DNA from: Ampullaceana balthica
Lineage: Eukaryota > Mollusca > Gastropoda > Lymnaeidae
DNA length: 64,000 nt
NCBI GenBank assembly: GCA_944989445.1
Contig: CALYLW010000168.1
Span: forward strand, 890,585-954,584
Direction of reading: 5' to 3'
Every line of letters starts with the position of its first letter. The first letter of the stretch is position 1. Position numbers and translations under genes: made by a program. Positions 56,261 through 64,000 of the stretch are shown one piece after another. The notes beneath the pieces were generated by a model. It saw only the letters and a list, made by a program, of their open reading frames with translations, ran no database searches and had not been told where the DNA came from.

Positions 56261-56616
56261 CAAAGGCGTCACCAGGGTTGGTGTCACCCAGTGCGGTAGG
56301 TCATAGTGTCACCAATGTTCCCTCTAAAGTTCGTTGGTCCATGTGCAAAGTAAAAAAAAATCTTGTGTGCAAATTTTCACAGAATCCATTTTTTGGTACA
56401 ACATTTTACAAAATTTGCCACGAGGTAATTCTCAACTGCTGCGGTCAATTATCTGCATGACCAGTGTCACCCCTTTAAGATTTACCCCATAGACCTCCTC
56501 CGAGTCTGACAGTGCCAAACAATAGGAACTACAGAATTTTACATTTTGGTGTAACCCCCTGTGATGGTGTCACCCGGTGCTGTCTGCACCCCAGCACCTT
56601 CCTAGTGACGCCTCTG
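56261..56616. mobile_element. MITE with AGGCGTCACYAG ends
   Basis: The left end CAAAGGCGTCACCAGG and right end CCTAGTGACGCCTCTG are inverted. The flanking octamers CCAACATG and CCAACATC match at seven positions, fitting a hAT-length target duplication. Relative to 30437-30646 it has extra sequence at about 56310-56460. Confidence 0.8.
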
Positions 56617-56769
56617 CCAACATCAACCTCTCCCACACCCCACCCCTCCCAGGCACACATGAAAAAAAAAGAAGCGCCGTCAACAAAATAGGAAGCTATC
56701 TTTGATCATTTTACGCCAAACTTGATCCTCTAATGGGGAGACTAACACGGTTGACTTGTCTGTTTCCAG

Positions 56770-56890
56770 GAAAAGGCCGACATTGGAGAGGTCATGTTAT
56801 CGCTGTGTTATCTGCCCACGGCCGGCCGGCTGACCTTGACCGTGGTCAAAGCCAGGAACCTCAAGGCCATGGACATCACAGGCTACGCTG
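56770..56890 (+). CDS. Synaptotagmin (3/6/10-like), first C2B exon
   Basis: Acceptor TTTCCAG ends at 56769; donor GTGAGT begins 56891. 121 bases: entry phase 0, exit phase 1. It encodes [19 protein letters not shown] then [20 protein letters not shown] and Ala, with one base left (G) that would form Asp with the next exon, giving the expected SDPYVK-like continuation. [16 protein letters not shown] and [10 protein letters not shown] are typical of the synaptotagmin 3/6/10 C2B start. NLKAMD supplies the first calcium-ligand aspartate of C2B. The next exon was not found before the window end. Confidence 0.92.
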
Positions 56891-56919
56891 GTGAGTAATA
56901 AAACTTTTTAACAGATCAC

Positions 56920-57095
56920 ACATAGCATGACGTCACTTACGCAAAACTGTTACGTAAATCATTTAACACTATGATGTCACTAACATAACAGTATGACGCC
57001 ACTCATTTAACATTATGACGTCACTCTGTTAACACTATGATGACTCTCACATACCATTATGACGTCACTCAAATAACATCATGGTACGATCAATG
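56920..57095. repeat. About 27-base repeat with CRE-like octamers
   Basis: Variants of AACATTATGACGTCACTC recur about six times. Three contain the exact palindrome TGACGTCA (56928-56935, 57016-57023, 57060-57067), the full CRE consensus. It starts 30 bases after the C2B donor. Whether it binds anything is unknown. Confidence 0.6.
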
Positions 57096-57367
57096 AAAAA
57101 ATTTAGTAGATAATGATTTTTTATTTAAGAAATTGAATTTCATTGTTTTCATGATATATTTTCCTTGGTGAGACTGTACATCACGAATGTTTCAGATTGA
57201 CTTTCATTAGTGATCAGTAGATTTATTAAATTCCGTGGTACAAAGGATTGATGTAAGCCGCGTCAAAAAATTTGTTTTTTTAATGATAAAGAAAAGTAAT
57301 TTGCGATCCCTTAAATGTTAAAAAAATAAAAAATACAAATAATTTTAAAAATATTGATAATTAACTT
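57096..57367. other. No feature seen
   Basis: AT-rich intron sequence. Confidence 0.4.
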
Positions 57368-57812
57368 TAGTCGATGTTAGAGATTAGCTTACTCCATGAC
57401 TAGCTTATACGAGGCTCAGATTAGAGATTAGCTTACTCCATGACAGCTTATACGAGGCTCAGATTAGAGATTAGCTTACTCCATGACTAGCTTATACGAG
57501 GCTCAGATTAGAGATTAGCTTACTCCATGACATCTTATACGAGGCTCTGATTAGAGATTAGCTTACTCCATGACAGCTTATACGAGGCTCAGATTAGAGA
57601 TTAGCTTACTCCATGACAGTTGATACGAGGCTCAGATTAGAGATTAGTCCTACTGCATGGCAGCTGATACGAGGCTCAGATTAGAGATTAGCTTACTCCA
57701 TGGCAGCTGATACGAGGCTCAGATTAGAGATTATCCTACTCCGTGGCAGCTAATACGAGCTCAGATTAGAGATTATATAGCTTACTCCATGGCAGCTGAT
57801 ACGAGGCTCAGA
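57368..57812. repeat. 43-45-base minisatellite, about ten units
   Basis: The unit is GATTAGAGATTAGCTTACTC, CATGACAGCTTATACGAGG and CTCA. Variants include GACTAGC (two bases longer) and GGCAGCTGA. Left units are more alike than the right ones. Confidence 0.9.
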
Positions 57813-58145
57813 TTTTGAGTGATGTTATGTTGTGAGCTTTTTTGAATTAAAAAAAAACACTAAATCTTAGTAATTAAAAAAAAATAAAAATACCTAATAC
57901 AAATTTTAAGACAAAGTTTGCCGCGATATTTTGTATATTTTAGACGTTTTAAAGAAATTGTGACAAATAGCAAAAGACTTGTGATAAAATTTCCGTCCAT
58001 ATCTGGTCGCAGTATGAAGACACGCCTACGGGCTGTGTTGATAGATCAGGAGTTAGCGAACTTGTTTGCCCTAAACCCACCCCTCCCCTTTACGTAATAT
58101 AAAATATTATGTTGTCATTACCCCGCAAAAGAGCATATTCTAGTG
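57813..58145. other. No feature seen
   Basis: AT-rich intron sequence. Confidence 0.4.
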
Positions 58146-58322
58146 CAGTGCTTCTCAAAGTGGTGGTCCGCGGTCCTTGGGCCATCCACTGCCGGTCCGC
58201 ATATGTTCTCAAAAAAAAGGACCGAAAAAAATTGTCAGTGCAGGGAAAATAGTGCACCGGTCCCTGGTGCAATGAAAAACATTCCTGCCGGTCCGCCATA
58301 CTAAAATGTTTGAGAAGCACTG
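58146..58322. mobile_element. hAT MITE, CAGTGCTTCTCAAA ends
   Basis: Inverted ends CAGTGCTTCTCAAA and TTTGAGAAGCACTG. The octamers TTCTAGTG and TTCTGGTG on the two sides match at seven positions. 177 bases. Confidence 0.9.
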
Positions 58323-58330
58323 TTCTGGTG

Positions 58331-59541
58331 GATTTTATATGCCCCCAATAAGTCTGATGAACCCATACAGAGCTCTATTATTACTCCAAATACGGTAATG
58401 TACCCCTGTTCGCCGACCCGCCTGTGATAGATCTACCATCAGGCTCTCTACCAGAACTTCAGATTTTTTAAAAACTGTGTTAATTATTTCTTTAGTTTCA
58501 TTGGCCCGAAGTGACATGCCTGCCGTGAGTTGATAATGATGTCGGTTTCCTGTATAAAGCGCTTACTGTTAAATGACAGTCCAGCACGCTCATTTCTACA
58601 TCTGTGGGTTAAATTGAATAATACAATTTTTGCAATGCTTTCAGTTTTGTTTTTTTATTGTACAGGTGTAGGATCAATTCATTGTTAATGATAGAAGTTG
58701 GATCGTTCAGGAAACTGTAATAAGGAGTCCCAAGAAAAACGCACATGGAAGGCTCCAAATGACGATTTCCACAGACCATCTTGAGCAAACAGTTACCATT
58801 GTAGACACTGTGTGGTTTGGATAGTGGTTTGTGTAGTGGAGCGAGGGAGGGAGGAGACCAGCTATCATTTCCTCAATGTCATCGTTTTATGACACGATAG
58901 TAGGAAATGGCTAAATGTTTTTCCTAGCCGACAAGGGGGAGTCACTGGTGATATCTCGAGTTATCTCCCGTCCAGCCCGGCGTGTTTGTCCGTGCAGAAG
59001 TGCAGCATCAGACGACGAAGGAGCTGCGTTCAGACTATCGATTTCTCTTAATGGACGCCCCATTATTTAGTCAATGGAGTTGATCTTTTCGGCTTTGAGA
59101 TTTCGTGGGCCGTGGAAGTAAAGTGATTTTTTTGGCCAAGAAAGTGATCTTGATGACGTATTAAATGGATGGGGCAAAAAAAAAGAGGGGGGGGGGTTGG
59201 TTGATGACGATTTTTTACAAATTCTTTGCCTAATAAAATATAGGTTACTATTGCGATTTGCTCATGAATTATAAAAATCTACACCAATAGATAAGTTATA
59301 TTTTGTTATAACAGTATTTAATGATACGTTTGCTATAATATTTTATATTGTCAACATCTTTGTCACTGGGATTCGAGAAAGGGAGAGAGAGGCGCAAATA
59401 AAATCACACAGCAGTGGAACTATAACTTAAAGCTTAATAGAGACATTCTTTCTGAATCAGAATAAATACATTAATAACAACCGAAACAAACATACCACAA
59501 ACTCAAAGGTCGTTTATTTATTAAGGTATCCTTTTCTCTTA
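58331..59541. other. No gene recognised
   Basis: No coding segment supported; a G-homopolymer tract near 59188-59197. Confidence 0.4.
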
Positions 59542-60593
59542 CGACCAAACCTCTCATAACGAGCACCTCTCGTAACGAGAGATTCGCATAACGAGCAAAA
59601 AAATTTTATTTTCAATTTGCTCCGTTAACGAGCGAAGATTCGCATAACGAGTGACGCAGAAAGGGAAAATACCCTTTTTCCTGGAAATTCATTTGTGAGC
59701 CGACACTTCCGCCACGATGTATCATTCTGTGTTAAGCACTCCGTCTGTTAGTGTACTGTCTTCGTGTGTGAACAACCATTTTTACAAATTTTGTATTCAG
59801 ACAGTATTCGTAATTTTTGTAAAATGCGCGATGGTCTAAGTGGGAGCGCACTGGACTATCGATCCGAGGTAGATCCTGAGTCGCGGGTTCGAGCCCAGGT
59901 ACTGGCAAGGCCGCCGGGGCATTGTGCTGGCCACACATTCCCCTGCTCGTTAGTGGTGGCTAATAACTTGTGAACGCTAAATCACTTGACCTATAGTCCG
60001 TCATGGACTGGAAATGGGGTCAATTTTTTTTTCAAAGTGTAATAACCAGTGCTTAAATGTCTTCGGAAAAAAACAACACAAACCAATCATTAGAGAGCAA
60101 GAAAATAACTGTTGAAATTTTTGAAATGAAACATAAAACCATTGAAAAGTGAGAATAAGTTGGCTAATCTAGCGCGACACTACAATAGGCCAACATCTGC
60201 ACTATTCTCAAGAACAATTTGATGCTTCAAAGGGAGTGTCAAGAATGTCTACAAAGCCGTCAACGACACATTTTCGTCAAATTTTGAAGTGTCGGCAAAA
60301 ACAAATGTCTTTGTACAGTTTTCTAGTTATATAGGGATAATTATTCGTCATAAATTCATATTTTTGTATACGGTTTTTGTATAAATTGTATTCTAGTTGT
60401 TTCACTCTTTTACAATTCATAAGTAATTTATTTTGAATAAATTCTTTTGAAATTTTTTTAAAAAATTCAGCATGGAACGGATTATCGTATTTTACATTGA
60501 TTTGTATGGGAATTTTATTTTTCGTATAACGAGTGTTTCGCTTAACGAGTAAGACGCTGCAACGAATTAAACTCTTTATGAGAGGTTTGACTG
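59542..60593. mobile_element. pogo/Tigger-like DNA transposon remnant
   Basis: Left end CGACCAAACCTCTCATAACG and right end AGAGGTTTGACTG form an inverted repeat, with TA on both outer sides, the target duplication of Tc1/mariner-type elements. Motifs of the ATAACGAG type recur near both ends (AACGAGTG, TAACGAGTA). A SINE sits at about 59830-60035; without it the element is about 850 bases. No intact transposase. Confidence 0.8.
59830..60035 (+). mobile_element. SINE family 3, copy 2
   Basis: TGGTCTAAGTGGGAGCGCAC gives an A-box-like start and GCGGGTTCGAGCCCAGG the B box. The rest follows the copy at 55400-55610 closely and ends in a T-rich run. Inserted in the pogo-like element. Confidence 0.85.
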
Positions 60594-60990
60594 TATTTTG
60601 TTATGTGCCTTTGGGAAACTATCCTCGAACCCCAAATTTGTCATCGTAAAGAAAAAAACGTTTGTTAAAAATCGCGAATATATGCCACTTCCTTCACGCC
60701 CGATGTTATATTTGTCTCCATTTGATTTTTTTTTATCTATCAAGCTCCTCAACATCCTCTACACAACAAATGAGCCATCTTCTTACCATCTTTTGCTTGT
60801 CTAACTAATTAAACTGAATATGAGACCACCCCTCCCACCGGGTCCCCTCATCCCCCTCACACACGCAGTGCTATTCCATTTAGTCCACACACATCCCAGC
60901 CTCGTTCTGGCAGGAAGTCGGTGACAACAGGGCGATTCGTTGTTATCTTCCGGCGCGAAGCGATTTCAGGCCACCAACTGTTCTCTTCGT
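60594..60990. other. No feature seen
   Basis: No supported feature. Confidence 0.4.
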
Positions 60991-61176
60991 TAGTGCTTCT
61001 CAAACTTTTTATAATGGCGGACCGGCAGGAATTTTTTCCGTTGCACCAGGGACCGGCGCACTATTTTCCCTGCACTGATAGTTTTTTTTTGTCCTTTTTT
61101 GAGAACTGCTGCGGACCGACGGTGGATGGCCCACATACCTGCACCGGTCCGCGGACCACCACTTTGAGAAGCACTG
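60991..61176. mobile_element. hAT MITE, inverted relative of 58146-58322
   Basis: Ends TAGTGCTTCTCAAAC and TTTGAGAAGCACTG. The octamers CTCTTCGT and CTCTACTT match at six positions. Internal order is reversed relative to the copy at 58146. Confidence 0.85.
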
Positions 61177-61199
61177 CTCTACTTCACTGGCCCAGGTGG

Positions 61200-61435
61200 G
61201 GGATTCAATGCACCTACTCCGCAAGAGATAGGTCCATGGTGGCAGAGATGGACATAATGGTGGCTCGTTGAAGAGATGGAACATCTTGGTGGATGGCGGT
61301 GGGGATGGCCATACTGGTGGTTGGTGGCAGAGATGACCATACTGGTGGTTGGTGGCAGAGATGAAAATAATGTCGGATGATGGTAGAGGTGGCCATATTG
61401 GTGGATGATGACAGAGATTGTCATATCGGTAAATT
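61200..61435. repeat. Degenerate about 30-base tandem repeat
   Basis: Variants of GGTGGTTGGTGGCAGAGATG and GCCATACTGGTG. Two units at 61310-61370 are nearly identical. Confidence 0.65.
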
Positions 61436-61590
61436 GTAATAGACAAGGCCGTATTATAGACAAGGCCGTATTATATACAAGGCCGTATTATAGACAAGGC
61501 CGAATTATAGACAAGGCCGTATTATAGACAAGGCCGTATTATAGACAAGGCCGTATTATAGACAAGGCCGTATTATAGACAAGGCCGTAT
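61436..61590. repeat. 17-base tandem array, about nine units
   Basis: Unit ATTATAGACAAGGCCGT, nearly invariant (one ATATAC and one GAATTA variant). Confidence 0.95.
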
Positions 61591-62300
61591 CAGTTGCATA
61601 CTCCACGACAGATTGATCAATGGTGGCAGCGACGGCAATATTGGTGGATGCTGGTGGAGATGGCCGTGTTGTTAGATGTTGGCAGAAATTGCAATAAAGG
61701 TGGATGGTGGAAGAGATGTTAATGTAGGTGGATTGTGAAAGAAACGGCCATATTGATGGCAGACCCGACAACAGTTTGTTTGATGGTGGCAGAGTTGGCC
61801 ATATTAGTGGCATAATCCAAGACAGTTTTTTTGATGGTGGCAGATTTGGCCATATTAGTGGCATAATCCAAGACAGTTTTTTTGATGGTGGCAGATTTGG
61901 CCATATTAGTGGCATAATCCAAGACAGTTTTTTGATGGTGGCAGAGTTGGCCATATTAGTGGCATAATCCAAGACAGTTTTTTTGATGGTGGCAGATTTG
62001 GCCATATTAGTGGCATAATCCAAGACAGTTTGTTTGATGGTGGCAGAGTTGGCCATATCAGTGGCATAATCCACGACAGTTTATTTGATGGTGGCAGAGT
62101 TGGCCATATTAGTGGCATAATCCCCGACAGTTTTTTTGATGGTGGCAGAGTTGGCCATATTAGTGGCACAATCCACGACAATTGGGTCGATGGTAGAAGA
62201 GTATTCCATAAATGGGATTGTGGGGAATGGATAGCCATATAAGGGATTTTGAAAGCGATGGCCATAAATGGGATTTTCGAAGAAATGGCCATACTGATGG
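61591..62300. repeat. 51-base minisatellite with degenerate flanks
   Basis: The core (about 61765-62185) has eight units with GATGGTGGCAGATTTGGCC, ATATTAGTGGCATAATCC and AAGACAGTTTTTTT. Because 51 is a multiple of three, frames repeat a 17-residue peptide (DGGRFGHISGIIQDSFF). Degenerate units continue to both sides. I interpret the frame as a repeat by-product. Confidence 0.9.
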
Positions 62301-62421
62301 CTACCCCACATAGCTCTCTCTCTTTTACTCGTGGCCTGTGCTGCACAAACCCGTCTGGTTTTATACCTGACCTGTATGATTCAAATTTGTTTTGGGTAAT
62401 GTTTTGAACAAATTTTATTTA

Positions 62422-62681
62422 GGGGCCGTTCATAAAGTACGTCATGCAATTTTTGACCATTTTTACCCCCCCCCCGTCAGAAACTGTTACAAATCTCGGA
62501 CACACACACACCTAAAGTACGTCACACTTTCGAACAAAAAATTTGTTTCTTATTAACAAAATAATTAAAATATTAATATAAAACGCCGTGACGTCACACA
62601 TGGCCGGACCCCACTCCCCCCCCTGTCACAAACTGTAACACTTTCTTACACTGGAGCGTGACTTACTTTATGGACATATTT
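62422..62681. mobile_element. MITE related to 11105-11511
   Basis: Left end GGGGCCGTTCATAAAGTACG after TA, C-rich run, then GTGACTTACTTTATGGACAT at the right as a decayed complement. Internal ACGTCACA-type motifs match the relative. Confidence 0.65.
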
Positions 62682-62840
62682 TAGGCATATTTTACACAAC
62701 ACAATAATGGGGGGAAAAAATCTTCATTGGGTCTTATTTTACACAACTATGTAGGTATAATTTATACAACTCATAAATGGGGCATACTTCACACAACCAG
62801 TTAATGATAAAACGGTTTTTGATAAATGGATTGTCTATGA

Positions 62841-63046
62841 CAAGGGTCGGCGAGCAGGGGTAAATTATCCCATTTGGGGTGAAAAGGGAATTGCTGGGGG
62901 TAAAACCGTCTCATTTGGAACATATAAAATTCGCTAAAATCCGTATTGTGTACGTATATTTACAAAAGGGACGGATTATTAAGATTTTTCGGCTTTTGCA
63001 AGAGAGAGGAATCCCAAAATTGAAGTTAACAAATGCATGATCCATC
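62841..63046 (+). mobile_element. Left end of a probable hAT element, cut off
   Basis: CAAGGGTCGGCGAGCAGGGG followed by GGTAAATTATCCCATTTGGG. The start resembles CAGGGGTCGG-type hAT termini. The element-like sequence runs to about 63046, where G disappears from the + strand. No right end is seen. Confidence 0.4.
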
Positions 63047-64000
63047 GTCCATCACAACAAAACACACACCAAATTCCCATAAAATCTTACTCCATCCATC
63101 ACAACACCCATTAATACCCAAAACAACAATTCCCATCACATCCCCCACCTACATAAACTAATAAACATACCATAATTATCTTCTTAAATAAAAACCATCA
63201 ACCCCCTACATTTTTTAAACATCCTTCCCATACTCATTTATCTATTTCACATTCCCTCATACCAACCCCCCAAATATTCTGACACCCTCATCCCACTCCA
63301 TCTCACACTTCTCCCAAAACAACTTAATCCCCAACTCCATCAAATCACATAAATAAAATCTCCATATCCATCTAAACCCACTCATTCCTATTTCCAAAAA
63401 CACACACTAACCACCCCTCTCCTTTAACCATCCAAATTCACCTAAAAAACAATTAAACCCCCCTCATCTTCCCACCCCAAAATTTCCAAACCCCTAATTC
63501 CAATAACAATACAATCAATATTTCCACATTACCAATCTCCACAAACCCTTCAACACAAACACCTCCACAACCCACTAACCACCTCTCTTAAACCATCAAC
63601 CAAACACTAACAAACAACTCCAACCAAACCACCATCCTCACCAAACTTAATTTCCAAATTCTTAATACCCCTCATCTCACTCCCCTCCTTCAACCCACCC
63701 CCACTACCCTCCCTTAATTCCCTACACCCCCCTCACATCCATTCACCCCACAACACAATACCTCCCATCTTCCTCCCCAATCTATCACTCCAACCACAAC
63801 CAAACCAATCATCCCCTTCTTCTAATCACCTCCCTCAACATACAAAACTATCTTTATCATCCAACCATCCATCCCCTTAATAACCCCCATTTTATTTACA
63901 CTTTCCCCTATATATATCCATCACCCTCCTTCCCACATTCTCTCCCTCTTCTCACCACCTACCCCCATCTTCCCATAAATATAACAACACAAAACAAAAT
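63047..64000. other. 954-base tract almost free of G
   Basis: Line-by-line reading finds a single G (63281) in 954 bases, while C is frequent (about half the bases in some lines) and A and T make up the rest. The text has no fixed period, though CCATCC, CATCACA and CCCCTC-type words are common. The change is abrupt, at CATCGTCCATCACAACAAAA near 63046. No coding or repeat family recognised. It may be a true strand-asymmetric tract or an assembly/base-calling artefact at a sequence end. Confidence 0.9.

Larger units (their letters stand above)
46791..56769 (+). other. Synaptotagmin intron between C2A and C2B exons
   Basis: Phase 0 intron of 9,979 bases, GT at 46791 and AG at 56768-56769 (TTTCCAG). 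It hosts a HINE-like copy, three hAT MITE segments, LINE fragments, three SINEs and several minisatellites, described separately. Placement between C2A and C2B fits the linker between the two domains. Confidence 0.85.
56891..64000 (+). other. Synaptotagmin intron, continuing past the window
   Basis: Begins at the donor GTGAGTAATA. At least 7.1 kb with no sequence matching the expected rest of C2B (no DPYVKV-like frame). Contents are listed separately. Confidence 0.7.

Noticed and set aside
61556..62346. Frames with 17-residue repeats (ISGIIQDSFFDGGRFG and the minus-strand equivalents)
   Set aside because: Explained by the 51-base minisatellite; three minus frames and one + frame are all open, as a repeat would give.
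63047..64000. Simple G-to-A hypermutation of a normal sequence
   Set aside because: C is far too common; conversion of local AT-rich DNA would leave C at its usual level.

Overview
The window looks like AT-rich, intron-rich animal DNA, most plausibly from a mollusc (perhaps a gastropod). The basis is one split synaptotagmin gene on the + strand, embedded in a very dense, nested population of transposable elements and minisatellites. No bacterial-style gene, rRNA, true tRNA or CRISPR array is present. The taxon is an inference from repeat style and gene structure, not proven.

Host gene. Two exons are clear: 45940-46790 (transmembrane segment plus a complete calcium-binding C2A domain) and 56770-56890 (start of C2B). 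They are separated by a 9,979-base intron, and consensus splice sites and matching phases join them. The protein resembles the synaptotagmin 3/6/10 class. The luminal N-terminal exon and the rest of C2B were not found; the intron after 56890 runs past the window end.

Mobile elements, left to right. 0.4-4.0 kb: fragments of one repeat family with two foldback palindromes. 4.7-5.7 kb: a CR1/L2-like LINE remnant inside a minisatellite. 7.1-8.5 kb: two hAT-type elements, one holding a SINE with a perfect 10-base target duplication. 10.4-11.7 kb: a hAT-type element carrying a second MITE. 12.2-13.1 kb: a rolling-circle-like element split by a hAT MITE. 16.5 kb: a 255-base LINE fragment with an 11-base target duplication. 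18.2-25.1 kb: a hAT transposon with perfect 8-base target duplications whose own terminal repeat was hit by an intact 1112-codon LINE. 32.3-37.5 kb: about 12 full or partial copies of the Helentron/HINE-like family, partly as a fresh tandem array. 43.6-44.2 kb: a short Helitron with both ends recognisable. 46.8-56.8 kb (the intron): more hAT MITEs, SINEs, a LINE fragment and a HINE-like copy ending in exactly 512 bases of a 16-base repeat. 59.5-60.6 kb: a pogo/Tigger-like element with an internal SINE. Minisatellites with periods of 16, 17, 23, 25, 28, 43-45, 51 and 52 bases fill much of the rest.

Most unusual signals. First, the last 954 bases (63047-64000) contain a single G on the + strand and begin abruptly inside a transposon end. 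Second, the HINE-like family has asymmetric terminal inverted repeats, a 3' hairpin, and a terminal 16-mer that has become an array. Third, a SINE and a LINE present here share the same 3' tail, which suggests who mobilises whom.
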